From Nostocoides australiense Ben110 (GTDB lineage: Bacteria; Actinomycetota; Actinomycetes; Actinomycetales; Dermatophilaceae): DNA of 44,428 nucleotides. How positions within the stretch are numbered: the first letter of the stretch is position 1; the number at the start of each line of letters is the position of its first letter. The notes beneath the pieces were generated by a model, which was given only the letters and a program-made list of their open reading frames with translations, did no database searches and was not told the origin of the DNA. The position numbers and the translations under genes are program-made. Positions 26,614 to 35,694 of the stretch are shown piece by piece. The stretch spans positions 146,870-191,297 of the forward strand of contig NZ_HG764815.1 in the NCBI RefSeq assembly GCF_001050535.1, in the 5' to 3' direction.

Positions 26614-27683
26614 AGGGAGCCTCCGGTGCGGTTGGTCCGAATCAAGAGGTAGACCAGGTAGGGCGCGCCGAGCACACCGGTGATGACACCGACGGGATAT
26701 CGCGCGCCGAATGCAAACTGTCCAGCGAAGTCGGCCAGCAGCGTGAGTGACGCACCGACGAGCATTGCCGGCACCATCAGCGACCGGCCGGTCCCGACGA
26801 GGCGGGAGGCGATCGGTCCCGACAGGAAGGCGACGAAGGCGATCGGACCCGCGGCGGCCGTCGCGAAGGCGAGCAGGACAACAGTACCCACGATGGTGAG
26901 CAGGCGCGTGCGGCCAGTGCGGACGCCGAGGGCTGTGGCGGTGTCGTCGCCCTGCTCGAGCAGCGTCAGCGCTCGGGTCCTGGACAGAAGGATGGGAATG
27001 ATCGCCACCATCGCCATCGCGAGCGGCAGCACGCGCGACCAGGTGGCCCCGTTGACACTGCCGTTGAGCCAGCGCATCGCCGTCTGCAGATCCCATTGCG
27101 CCGCACGGATGATCACATAGGAAACCACCGAGTGCAGCATCGCCGACACGCCGATCCCGATGAGGATCAGCTTCGTGCCGTGCAGCCCGCCTCGCGCCGC
27201 GAGGCCGTAGATCGCCAGCGCGGTCCCGAGCGCGGCAACGATGGCGATGACGGAGGCAGCCGAGGGATCCAGGTGCAGGATGACGAGGGCGTAGACCGCT
27301 GCCGCGCTCGCCCCGGAAGTGATGCCGATGATGTCCGGTGACGCCAACGGGTTGCGCAGCATCGTCTGGAAGCTCACCCCGCCCAGGCCGAAGGCCGCTC
27401 CGGCGAGGACGGCCAGCGCCGCCCGCGGCAACCGCAGCCGGCCGACCGTGTAGGAGGCGCCCGGTACGTCCTGCCCGCCGATCACCCGCAGCACGTCACC
27501 GAGGGGGTAATGGCGTTGTCCTAGTATCAGACTCGCGAGGAAGGCGACGAGAAGGATCAGGGTCAAAACGGCTACGGCAACGGCATACCGGCGACTGCGC
27601 CGCCGGCGACCTGCGCGCAGGGCGGCGATCGTCGCACCACGACCTACTGACCGGACGGGCGCGACGGACGTGGAGGCAGTCAC
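26610..27683 (-). CDS. Iron-siderophore ABC transporter permease (FecCD/FepG type)
   Basis: 357 residues with the FecCD permease fold (about ten helices) and conserved segments GGVSFQTMLRNPLASPDIIG and SGPIASRLVG. The GTG start at 27683 overlaps the stop of the first permease (GTGA), so the two form a coupled heterodimer. An arginine-rich stretch precedes the first helix. Confidence 0.9.
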   Translation of the reverse strand: MTASTSVAPVRSVGRGATIAALRAGRRRRSRRYAVAVAVLTLILLVAFLASLILGQRHYPLGDVLRVIGGQDVPGASYTVGRLRLPRAALAVLAGAAFGLGGVSFQTMLRNPLASPDIIGITSGASAAAVYALVILHLDPSAASVIAIVAALGTALAIYGLAARGGLHGTKLILIGIGVSAMLHSVVSYVIIRAAQWDLQTAMRWLNGSVNGATWSRVLPLAMAMVAIIPILLSRTRALTLLEQGDDTATALGVRTGRTRLLTIVGTVVLLAFATAAAGPIAFVAFLSGPIASRLVGTGRSLMVPAMLVGASLTLLADFAGQFAFGARYPVGVITGVLGAPYLVYLLIRTNRTGGSL

Positions 27684-28732
27684 GGCGCACGTCCCTTCTG
27701 CCGCCGCACGATGGCGATGAAGACGGGGGCCCCGATAATGGCGGTGACGATGCCCGCGTCGATCTCCGCGGGCCGGCCGGCGACCCGTCCGACGATGTCG
27801 GCGACCACCAGCAAGCCGCCACCGGCAACCGCGGAGAAGGGCACGAGCCAACGGTGATCGCCGCCGGTCAACAGCCGGCAGGAGTGTGGCACGACGAGTC
27901 CGACGAAGGCGATCGGCCCGGCCACCGCGGTCGCTGCTCCGCACAGCAGGACGGCCCCGATGCCGGCGAGCGACCGGAGGAGGCCGACGTGCTCACCGAG
28001 CCCGGCCGCCACGTCGTCTCCGAGCGCGAGGGCATTCAGCCCGCGTGTCACGGCCATGGAGAGGAAGAATCCGGCGGCCAAGAAGGGCGCGACCATCCCG
28101 ATCCGCGCGAAATCCGCCCCGCCGACGCCACCGATCTGCCAGAACCGGAAGGAGTTCATCACGTCCGCACGCGGCAGGAGGATGGCGCTGATCAGCGAGC
28201 TGATGGACGCGGTGACGGCGGCACCGGCGAGAGAGAGCTTCAGCGGCGTCGCGCCGCCGCGTCCCATCGACCCGAGGAGGTAGACGATCACGGCGGTGAC
28301 GGCTGCTCCGGCAATTGCGACCCAGACAGTGGCGATGGGCGAGGTCATCCCCACGAAGGCGATGCACCCGACCACGGCCAGCGAGGCGCCGGGGGTGATG
28401 CCGAGCATCCCGGGGTCGGCAAGCGGGTTGCGGGTCAGGCCCTGCATCACCGCACCCGAGACACCCAGGGCGGCGCCGGCCACAAGCGCCAGGACGGTGC
28501 GAGGAATGCGCGTGGAAACTGCTGCGCGCGAGACCGTTCCGGTGTCCCCACCCAAGGCGGCCACGACATCGCTCACCGCGACATGACGTGCCCCCAAAGT
28601 CACGGACAAGGCGGCCAGGACCAGCAGGACGACGAGGGAGATCAGCAGCCATCCCAGGCGCGAACCGGCTGCGGGCCGCTGCTCGGCGACCCTCGACGCC
28701 GGCGGGCCCGGCGCGCAGAGTGCCTGTCTCAC
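27680..28732 (-). CDS. Iron-siderophore ABC transporter permease (FecCD/FepD type)
   Basis: 350 residues from a GTG at 28732. Typical FecCD segments are GAVMQGLTRNPLADPGMLGI and AGPIAFVGLVVPHSCRLLTG. The start overlaps the stop of the binding protein (GTGA). It pairs with the second permease downstream. Confidence 0.9.
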   Translation of the reverse strand: MRQALCAPGPPASRVAEQRPAAGSRLGWLLISLVVLLVLAALSVTLGARHVAVSDVVAALGGDTGTVSRAAVSTRIPRTVLALVAGAALGVSGAVMQGLTRNPLADPGMLGITPGASLAVVGCIAFVGMTSPIATVWVAIAGAAVTAVIVYLLGSMGRGGATPLKLSLAGAAVTASISSLISAILLPRADVMNSFRFWQIGGVGGADFARIGMVAPFLAAGFFLSMAVTRGLNALALGDDVAAGLGEHVGLLRSLAGIGAVLLCGAATAVAGPIAFVGLVVPHSCRLLTGGDHRWLVPFSAVAGGGLLVVADIVGRVAGRPAEIDAGIVTAIIGAPVFIAIVRRQKGRAP

Positions 28733-29826
28733 GGGGCCTTCGCGGCGGCCGCGTCTAGGAGGTCGAGGTAGTCGTTCAGCCCCCAGGGGATATCGAGCGG
28801 CGACGGGTTGGCAGCGGCGGCCAGCGGGGTGTTGTCGACGAGCGAGACGACGGCGCCGTTCTTGACCGCCGGGATCGTGGCGAGCAGGTCGTTGCCCTGA
28901 AGCGTCTTGAGAAGCTCGCCCGTGTCGTCGCCATAGGTGACGATGATGTCGACGTCGGCGAGCTTGTCGACCTCTTCGGCGCTGATTTCCTGGAAGAAGT
29001 TCGTCGCATCGGCGTTGTCCTTGACGACCTGAGCGGTGTCGAGGCCCACCTGCTCGAGCAGGGCAGCGCGCGGGTCACCCGTCGTGTAATAGCCGATCTT
29101 GCTCATGTCCTTGGGATCGACCCAGGCGAAGAGGGCCGTCTTGCCTTGCAGCGCAGGGTGTTCCGCGGCGGAAGCGGTGACCTGGGTCGTCAGGTCGGCG
29201 ACGAGCTGTTCGCCCTCGCCCTTCATGCCGATCGCCTCGGCGTTCATGGTGATCATCTCGTCCATGGACGTCGTCCAGGCCGTCTCGGGATAGGCGACGA
29301 CCGGCGCGATCTCGCTGAGCTGGTCGTAATCCTCTTGGGAGAGACCGGAATACGACGCCAAGATGACGTCGGGGTTTGTGTTCGCGACCCCTTCGAAGTC
29401 GATGCCGTCGGTCTCGTCGAAGAGCGCCGGGGTCTCGCCCCCGAGTTCGGTGAGTTTGTCCTCGACCCACGGCAGTATGCCGTCGCCATCGTCGTCGCCC
29501 CACGTGGCCTTGGCCATCCCGGCCGGAACGACGCCGAGGGCCAAAGGCACCTCATGGTTGGCCCAGGCGACCGTCGCGACGCGCTCGGGCTTTGCCGCAA
29601 TGGTGGTCTCGCCGAAGGCGTGCTTGATGGTGACCGGGAAGGCTGCTGCCTCGGACTTCGCCGACGACGATCCCGATGCCGTGGTCGAGGGTGCGGTCGC
29701 CGCACCCCCGCTGGTGGCTTCCGCGGCACCAGTGGAGGCGGTGTTTTCGGACGAGGCGCCACACGCGGCCAGCACCCCAACGAGCATCAGCGTGGCCACA
29801 CGAGTCAGCGGGCGGGACGGGAACAC
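28729..29826 (-). CDS. Iron-siderophore ABC transporter substrate-binding lipoprotein (FepB/FhuD type)
   Basis: 365 residues. GGAGGAG precedes the GTG at 29826. The signal peptide ends in a lipobox (LVGVLAACG), so the protein is lipid-anchored outside the membrane. A Ser/Thr/Ala-rich linker leads to the helical-backbone binding fold (HAFGETTIAAKPERVATVAW; TNPDVILASYSGLSQEDYDQ). It is the first gene of the operon, 25 bases from the iron box. Confidence 0.9.
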   Translation of the reverse strand: MFPSRPLTRVATLMLVGVLAACGASSENTASTGAAEATSGGAATAPSTTASGSSSAKSEAAAFPVTIKHAFGETTIAAKPERVATVAWANHEVPLALGVVPAGMAKATWGDDDGDGILPWVEDKLTELGGETPALFDETDGIDFEGVANTNPDVILASYSGLSQEDYDQLSEIAPVVAYPETAWTTSMDEMITMNAEAIGMKGEGEQLVADLTTQVTASAAEHPALQGKTALFAWVDPKDMSKIGYYTTGDPRAALLEQVGLDTAQVVKDNADATNFFQEISAEEVDKLADVDIIVTYGDDTGELLKTLQGNDLLATIPAVKNGAVVSLVDNTPLAAAANPSPLDIPWGLNDYLDLLDAAAAKAP

Positions 29827-29850
29827 GAACGATCTCCTCCAGTAGGCTAA

Positions 29851-29869
29851 TTAGGTAAGGCTAACCTAA
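29851..29869. promoter_or_regulatory. DtxR/IdeR-type iron box
   Basis: TTAGGTAAGGCTAACCTAA matches the actinobacterial DtxR/IdeR consensus TTAGGTTAGGCTAACCTAA at 18 of 19 positions. It lies between the divergent binding-protein gene (start 29826) and the second SIP gene (start 29945), so one site can repress both directions when iron is sufficient. Confidence 0.85.
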
Positions 29870-29944
29870 GCTGAGATGACGGTCGGCGCCAATGTAGCCC
29901 AGCGCCGAAGTCCCCGACACCCGCGATATCCCGGATGGAGCACC

Positions 29945-30775
29945 ATGACCCGCCGCAGCGCCGCGGATCACCGCCGCAAGCCCGAGCACTCCCGAGCGAT
30001 CCGGCTGACCGTTCGGTCACGTGCCGCTGTCACTCCGCACATGTCCCGGGTCACATTGGGCGGCAACGGACTTCACGCCTGGGAGCACATGGGTTTCGAC
30101 CAGTGGTTCCGGCTGTTCCTGGCTCCAGCCGGGGCGTCCCTCCAACATGTCCCGGATTCGCTGACGGAGGCGAGTTATGCCCGCTTCATGCTCGCGCCCG
30201 CGAGCCGGCGGCCGCTCATCCGCAACTACACCGTCCGCGCGTTCCGACCCTCCGGGCCGGACGGCCCGGAACTCGATGTCGACCTCGTTGCCCACGGCTG
30301 CGCCGACGAGGGCACCGCAGGCCCGGCGTCGATCTGGGCCCGAGAGTGTGCGGTCGGTGACGAGGTGGCGATCATCAACGAGGGCACCATGTTCGCCGCG
30401 CCGGAGGGGGCGACGGTCAGGCTTGCGGCCGACGAGTCCGGCCTGCCGGCCGCCGCGGGAATCCTGCGTGACCTGCCGCGCGGGACGGCCGGTTTGGCCG
30501 TGATCGAGGTGCCGACCGAGGAGGACCGGCAGCCGCTGGACGCTCCCGAGCGGGTGGTGGTTCATTGGGTCGTTCGGCAGACACCGGCCAGCCGGCCCGG
30601 TGCCGCTGCGCTCGCCCGGCTGCGCTCCCTTCCGCCACCGACAGCGCCGAGCTACGCCTGGGCCGCCGGCGAGTCGGACCTGGCCACCGGAGCTCGCCGC
30701 CACTGGGTCTCCCAGGGCATCGACAAGGGGGACATCAGCTTCTGTGGCTATTGGAAGGCGGGTGCGGCGCACTAG
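29945..30775 (+). CDS. Second siderophore-interacting flavoreductase (SIP type)
   Basis: 276 residues from the ATG at 29945, chosen for the GGAG just upstream; an in-frame ATG at 29876 follows the iron box directly but lacks a ribosome site. The FAD motif is RNYTVRAFRP, the NAD(P)-binding SIP domain follows (LAADESGLPAAAGILRDLPR), and it ends with the characteristic FCGYWKAG. It is divergent from the transport operon and shares its iron box. It differs substantially from the SIP at 24926, so the locus has two ferric-siderophore reductases. Confidence 0.85.
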   Translation: MTRRSAADHRRKPEHSRAIRLTVRSRAAVTPHMSRVTLGGNGLHAWEHMGFDQWFRLFLAPAGASLQHVPDSLTEASYARFMLAPASRRPLIRNYTVRAFRPSGPDGPELDVDLVAHGCADEGTAGPASIWARECAVGDEVAIINEGTMFAAPEGATVRLAADESGLPAAAGILRDLPRGTAGLAVIEVPTEEDRQPLDAPERVVVHWVVRQTPASRPGAAALARLRSLPPPTAPSYAWAAGESDLATGARRHWVSQGIDKGDISFCGYWKAGAAH

Positions 30776-30786
30776 CGTCGATTCGT

Positions 30787-31818
30787 ATGACGCGCCTGGA
30801 GACCCTCGACGCCCTCGAGTCCGCGGTCGGGAAGCGACCTGCCACCGCGATGCTGAAATCGATCTCGCAGCTGGATGGGCACTGCCTGGATGTGTTGTCG
30901 CTGAGCACCTTCGGTGTCCTTGGCGTCCTCTCCGAAGCGGGCCGGCTCTCGTCCCACACCATCGGGGGACCCGCCGGGGTCTTCCACACCCTCGAGCCGG
31001 GCCGGCTGCAGTTGCCCGGCCTGCCGCATGCCGGGTATGGCCGTCCTGCCGGGCTCGTCGCGTTCGTCGCCGGCTGGGGCGAGACCCTGCGCGTCAACGG
31101 CCGGCTCGACGCTGACACCCTCATCGTCGAGGAAGCCTTCCTGCACTGCGCCAAGTGCGTTCTCCGGTCGCGCCTGTGGTCCCCGCTGGTCGAGCACGAG
31201 GCGACGATTGAACGAAGCGGCACAACACAATCCAGCGTACTGAGGTCGGGGCTTGCCGACCCCGTCGTGTCCGGTCTCCTCACCCGCGCGCCCTTCGCCA
31301 CGATCGCCACGGCGGACGGCGCCGGCCGCGCAGACATCAGCCCCAAGGGCGACCCGAGCGGTCTGGTGCGCTTGCTCGGGAACGGAGAGATCGGCATACC
31401 GGACCGTCCGGGCAATATGCGCCGCGACACCTTCCACAACATCCTGGAGCGCCCCGAGGTCTCCGTCCTGGCCCTGATGCCTGGCGAGGAGACAGTCGTC
31501 GAGGTGACGGGAACCGCCGTCGTCGATGACGATCCGGACCTGCGGGCGATATTCGAGGTGCGCGGCAACACTCCGGTCGCCGTCATGCGCGTTCGGGTCG
31601 AATCGGCTCTCGCCCAGCGGAGTTCGGCGATCGGTGCCGCGCGGCTGTGGGATCCGAAGCAGCACGTGCCCCAGGGATCGTTGCCCCGCGCGAGCCGGAT
31701 CTGGACCGACCACGTCAACGCCACGATCGCGTCCGCGAAGGAGGCACCCATTCCCGCCCTGCACGAGCCCGACCTGGCCGCGGGATTGCAGGCGGACTAC
31801 GTCCAGAACCTCTACTGA
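30787..31818 (+). CDS. Pyridoxamine 5'-phosphate oxidase-family FMN-binding protein
   Basis: 343 residues. The C-terminal half has the split-barrel FMN-binding pattern of PPOX-class flavoproteins (FATIATADGAGRADISPKGD; DRPGNMRRDTFHNILERPEV). The N-terminal half ends in a cysteine-containing segment (FLHCAKCVLRSRLWS). Start ATG 30787 lies 11 bases after the SIP stop with no clear ribosome site, so it may be co-transcribed under the iron box. Members reduce diverse substrates or degrade haem (HugZ-like); the substrate is unknown, and a role in iron use is only suggested by position. Confidence 0.7.
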   Translation: MTRLETLDALESAVGKRPATAMLKSISQLDGHCLDVLSLSTFGVLGVLSEAGRLSSHTIGGPAGVFHTLEPGRLQLPGLPHAGYGRPAGLVAFVAGWGETLRVNGRLDADTLIVEEAFLHCAKCVLRSRLWSPLVEHEATIERSGTTQSSVLRSGLADPVVSGLLTRAPFATIATADGAGRADISPKGDPSGLVRLLGNGEIGIPDRPGNMRRDTFHNILERPEVSVLALMPGEETVVEVTGTAVVDDDPDLRAIFEVRGNTPVAVMRVRVESALAQRSSAIGAARLWDPKQHVPQGSLPRASRIWTDHVNATIASAKEAPIPALHEPDLAAGLQADYVQNLY

Positions 31819-31873
31819 CGGCGCTCGCACGTGGCAGCGGCGCTCCGGTCCGTCTATGGCAGCATGACTCGAC

Positions 31874-32113
31874 ATGCCGCAGATTCCCTTCCCACGCACC
31901 GGTGCCCCGGCGTTACGCGCCCTGGAGGGGGCCGGATACTCCCATTTGCAGGAGCTGGACGGCATACCGATGCGGTCGGTGTTGGCGTTGCATGGCATGG
32001 ACCCCAAGGCGATCGGCGCTCTTCGGAGTGCGATGGCAGACCACGACTGGGCTTCCGCCGATGACGACCCGGTTGTCGGCTGTACATCGGTGCGGAACGA
32101 CGCGACCCGCTGA
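31874..32113 (+). CDS. Small helix-hairpin-helix protein
   Basis: 79 residues. APALRALEGAGYSHLQELDG followed by LALHGMDPKAIGALRSAM is a typical helix-hairpin-helix DNA-binding pattern, as in RNA polymerase alpha C-terminal-like small proteins. The last 20 residues are less conserved-looking. It follows the PPOX gene by 55 bases. Function unknown. The 113 bases after it hold no gene. Confidence 0.6.
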   Translation: MPQIPFPRTGAPALRALEGAGYSHLQELDGIPMRSVLALHGMDPKAIGALRSAMADHDWASADDDPVVGCTSVRNDATR

Positions 32114-32226
32114 CGCCTTTCGCCAGATAGGTACGACGGTTTGGGTGTCATAACCGCCAGAGCGTCTTACCTACTGCCGGTAACGCCAGGAGTGCAACGA
32201 CCATCGGCGTCGATCCGAGGAAGTGG

Positions 32227-33114
32227 TCACGCCTCCGGAATGTTGAAGGAGTGGAAGCTGGGCTGCGGCTGCTCGGGGTCGGGCCCCCCACGTGCGCCGG
32301 TGTCGAGGCCGTCGATCATCGCGAGTTCGTCCTGCTCCAGGTCGAAGTCGAAGACGTCGAAGTTCTCCGCAATGCGTTGCGGCCGTGTTGATTTCGGAAT
32401 GACTTGCGTCCCGCGCTGGATGTGCCAGCGCAACATCACCTGCGCGGTGGTCTTGCCGTGGCGCTCCCCGATCTCGACGAGAGTCGGGTTGGTGAACGTC
32501 GGCGTCGCAGCGCTGGTCCCCCGGTAGGCAGAGATCCCGCCGATGGGGGACCACGCCTGGGTGAGTATGCCGTGGGCCGCGTTCGCCTCCCGGCTCGCCA
32601 CCTGGGTGAAGTAGGGGTGCAGTTCGATCTGGTTGATCGCCGGAACGACCTCGGTCTCGGCGAGCAGCCGGTCGAGGAGGGCGGGGGTGAAGTTGCTGAT
32701 GCCGATGGCCCGCACCCGGCCATCGGCGAGCAATTCCTCCAACGCGCCGTAGGCGGCCACCGTCTTCTCGAAGTTGCCGATGTCGGGTTGGTGAAGGATG
32801 AGCAGATCGAGCCGTTCGACCCCGAGTTTGCCGATGGCCTTCTCGAAGGCGTGCAGGGTCTCGTCCCGGCCGTAGTCGGTGACCCAGACCTTGGTCTCGA
32901 GGAAGAGGTCCTCGCGCTCGATTCCGCTTTGCGCCAAGGCCTCGCCGACCTCGCGCTCGTTGCCGTAGGCCGCAGCCGTGTCGATCATCCGGTAGCCCGT
33001 CTCGAGCGCCGCCCTGACGGCGGCGACGGTCTCCTCCGGTGGGGTCTGGAAGACGCCCAGCCCGATCACCGGGATCGTAACGCCGTTGTTGAGGGAGAAG
33101 GTGGGGGTGGTCAT
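32227..33114 (-). CDS. Aldo/keto reductase
   Basis: 295 residues from the ATG at 33114, preceded by GAGAGGACC. The full catalytic tetrad is visible: D45, Y50 (DTAAAYGNE), K75 (ETKVW) and H108 (LLILHQPD). The NADPH-binding region IPKSTRPQRIAENFDVFDFD is intact. It is of the AKR5/2,5-diketo-gluconate reductase type, an NADPH-dependent reductase of aldehydes or diketones. No operon partners. Confidence 0.88.
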   Translation of the reverse strand: MTTPTFSLNNGVTIPVIGLGVFQTPPEETVAAVRAALETGYRMIDTAAAYGNEREVGEALAQSGIEREDLFLETKVWVTDYGRDETLHAFEKAIGKLGVERLDLLILHQPDIGNFEKTVAAYGALEELLADGRVRAIGISNFTPALLDRLLAETEVVPAINQIELHPYFTQVASREANAAHGILTQAWSPIGGISAYRGTSAATPTFTNPTLVEIGERHGKTTAQVMLRWHIQRGTQVIPKSTRPQRIAENFDVFDFDLEQDELAMIDGLDTGARGGPDPEQPQPSFHSFNIPEA

Positions 33115-33206
33115 GATGGTCCTCTCAGGAGTCGGTGCGGCATTGCGGACCGCTCGTGTGCGACGCGGAGTCAAGACTCCAGCCACCCTACGGGCATGAT
33201 TGCGCC

Positions 33207-34193
33207 ATGGGTGTCGTGGACTGGGTGGACCGCCTGCAGCGCCGGCACCCGGTCTTCGGTTTCCCGCTCGCGGTGATCTACAAGTTCTTCGACGACGCCG
33301 GCGGCTACCTGGCGGCCCTGCTGACGTACTACGCGTTCCTGTCGTTCTTCCCCGTGTTGCTGCTGCTGTCGACCGTGCTGTCGATCCTGCTGCGCAACCA
33401 CCCCGAATGGCAGGAGGACGTCCTCAACTCCGCGCTGAGCCAGTTCCCCGTGATCGGCGACCAGCTCGGGGACCCGCGCTCGCTCTCCGGTGGTGCGGCC
33501 GGTGTGGCCATCGGGTCGGCGCTGGCGATCTACGGTGCCCTGGGCGCCGGGAATGCGTTGCAGTACACCATGAACACGGTCTGGGCGGTCCCGCGCAACA
33601 GCCGTCCGAATCCGTTCCTCGCGCGGCTGAGGTCGGGGATGCTCATCCTCACGGCTGGACTCGCGGCCATCGCCACGACAGTCGTGTCGACGTTCGCCGC
33701 CGCGACGACGGGTTGGGGTGTGTGGACCAAGGTCGCCACGACTTTGCTCACGCTCGTCATCAATACGGGCATCGTGATGCTCTGCTTCCGCATCGGCGTG
33801 CGCGGCACGGCGCGTCGTCATCAGGTGGCGGGGGCGATCATCACGACACTCGCGTGGCAGTTGTTGCAGACGTTCGGTGTCGTCTTCGTCGGCCGGGTGG
33901 TGAAAGGCGCTTCCGCGACGAACGGCATCTTCGCCCTGGTCATCGGTCTGCTGGCCTTCATCTATCTGATCTCCGTCGTCGTCGTGCTCAGCGCCGAGGT
34001 CAACGTCGTCCACGCACGCCGGCTCTATCCGCGGGCCCTGCTCACCCCGTTCACCGACAATGTCGACCTCACCGAGGCCGACAAGCAGGCGTATGCCGCG
34101 CAGGCGCGGGCCATGCGCAGCAAGAGCTACGAACGCATCCACGTCGAGTTCGGGCGCCGGGGCGACCCGCCGGACGACGACCTCGACGACTGA
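33207..34193 (+). CDS. YihY/BrkB-family inner membrane protein
   Basis: 328 residues with six membrane helices. TYYAFLSFFPVLLLLSTVLS is the conserved first-helix signature of the family, and NTVWAVPRNSRPNPFLARLR the following loop. The acidic C-terminal tail ends RRGDPPDDDLDD. The family was once annotated as ribonuclease BN but is a membrane protein of unknown, possibly transport, function. It is convergent with the cupin gene six bases away. Confidence 0.85.
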   Translation: MGVVDWVDRLQRRHPVFGFPLAVIYKFFDDAGGYLAALLTYYAFLSFFPVLLLLSTVLSILLRNHPEWQEDVLNSALSQFPVIGDQLGDPRSLSGGAAGVAIGSALAIYGALGAGNALQYTMNTVWAVPRNSRPNPFLARLRSGMLILTAGLAAIATTVVSTFAAATTGWGVWTKVATTLLTLVINTGIVMLCFRIGVRGTARRHQVAGAIITTLAWQLLQTFGVVFVGRVVKGASATNGIFALVIGLLAFIYLISVVVVLSAEVNVVHARRLYPRALLTPFTDNVDLTEADKQAYAAQARAMRSKSYERIHVEFGRRGDPPDDDLDD

Positions 34194-34199
34194 CACGGC

Positions 34200-34619
34200 T
34201 CAGCTGTCCAACGCGCGGTGGGCGGCGGCATACTGCTCGTCGGTCACCGGCTCCAACCACGTTGTGGCATCCCCCGTTTCGGGAGCGACGAGCAAGGCGT
34301 CGTGGCACAGCATCGTGTCCGGAGTTGCGCCGTGCCAGTGCTCCTCGCCGGGAGGGGTCCACACGGTCTCGCCGGGTCGCAGCACCTGGACGACGCCGTC
34401 GCGGGTGACGACGAAGCCGGTCCCCGACGTGCAGTGCAGGGTCTGGCCCAGCCCGTGGCTGTGCCAGTTGGTCCGGGCGCCCGGCGTGAACCGGACGTGG
34501 GCGGCGACGAGGCGCGAGGCGTCGGCGCCGGTGGCGAAGTTCTCGACGTGGACATCGCCGGTGAACCAGTCAGCCGGGCCGCGGGTGGTGGTGGGTATGC
34601 CGCGCTTCTCCATGGCCAT
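34200..34619 (-). CDS. Cupin-domain protein
   Basis: 139 residues. GAAGGAGCC precedes the ATG at 34619; a second ATG lies two codons on. The cupin metal motif is GARTNWHSHGLGQTLHCTSG, with motif 2 at LRPGETVWTPPGEEHWHGAT. Such small cupins accompany carboxymuconolactone decarboxylase-like or quercetinase-like enzymes; the substrate is unknown. It lies next to a broken XRE-type regulator. Confidence 0.8.
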   Translation of the reverse strand: MAMEKRGIPTTTRGPADWFTGDVHVENFATGADASRLVAAHVRFTPGARTNWHSHGLGQTLHCTSGTGFVVTRDGVVQVLRPGETVWTPPGEEHWHGATPDTMLCHDALLVAPETGDATTWLEPVTDEQYAAAHRALDS

Positions 34620-34743
34620 GAGTGAGGCTCCTTCGGGTGGGGTCAGGGTCGCTGCAGAGGTATGCCGCTCACTCACCACTGTGACTGCCGGTGCACCTTC
34701 CGCTCAACCCCCGTGGGGTGGGCCAGTGGCACCCCCCGACCTG

Positions 34744-35574
34744 TCAGCCCAGCGCGGCGAACTGTTGCGCGTCGATGCTGCCCGGCGCCGCGCTGTAGAC
34801 GTTGACGACCAGCGTGACATCGGCCACGAGCCGCAGCTGTTCGTGCTGCAATGCCAGTCGTCCGACCGTGGGATGCTCGAAAACCTTTGTGCCCGAGCCG
34901 AATTGCATCACAGGGTGTTGGGGCCACCGCTACCGGAAGTCGGCATTTGCCGCTGCCAATTCGTCGACCAGCGCGATGAGGTCGGCATCGTACGGATAGC
35001 GGGCAAGGGCCAGGGGAAGCGTGCCCACGTTGATGTCCGCCATGCGCTCCCGGTCCGGTGAGAAGGTCCGAGCGGCCGGATCGAGGAAGACGTGCCTCGA
35101 CAGATTGGGCGACGGTTCGGCATACACCGGCGCGTACAGGGCCTTGGCGCGGGCGTTGCCGCCGATGACATCCATCCGGTGATTGCGAACGAGGACCGTC
35201 ACCCCCGCCATGGCGTCGGCCATCTGCTGCAGGCCGGGCGGCATGTCAGCGCGGGCACCATGCCGTGGCGAGCGACCGGACGCGTTGACCTGGCGCACGA
35301 GGTCGAGAAAGTAGCCGCGTTCGATCGCGCTGAGCCGCAGCGCGTCCATGAGCGCGGTGAGGACGACATCGGATGCCCCGCGCACATGTCCGCGCTCCAG
35401 TTGGGTGTCGTAGTCGAGACTCACGGCCGCCGGATCGGCGACCTCCTGCCGACGCAGGCCGGGCACCCGACGGAGGCCGCCGAGGTCGGGCAGGCCGACG
35501 TCGCCTGGGGCGCGGCGGGCGCGGCGGGAGACGAAGAACTCCTTGACGTCCTGTTGGGCTTGCGCGCGGCTCAC
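34744..35574 (-). pseudogene. XRE/MmyB-like regulator interrupted by an in-frame TAG
   Basis: From the ATG at 35574 the N-terminal HTH region reads VPGLRRQEVADPAAVSLDYD and TQLERGHVRG; the recognition segment departs from the usual family pattern (normally ALLAGVSVDYYTRLERG). The MmyB-like ligand domain follows (RNHRMDVIGGNARAKALYAP). A TAG at 34930-34932 interrupts, but the same frame continues with GTKVFEHPTVGRLALQHEQL and NVYSAAPGSIDAQQFAALG to the TGA at 34744, the normal family ending. It is divergent from the broken MFS gene 120 bases away, a classic regulator-efflux arrangement. Confidence 0.75.
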
Positions 35575-35694
35575 ACCGAAGAAGCTGGTCCGGGAAGGGG
35601 GTGCCAGGAGCCCACCTCACTCGGCCTTCTTTGAGTCACCCTGCCGGTCCATGGTGGATGAGTGCCCACAGCATTCGACCGAGGAGATGCGGCC

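Noticed and set aside
27338-28771. A 477-residue plus-strand open frame
   Set aside because: It is antisense to the two FecCD permeases and very rich in Gly, Asp and Arg; typical of a shadow frame.
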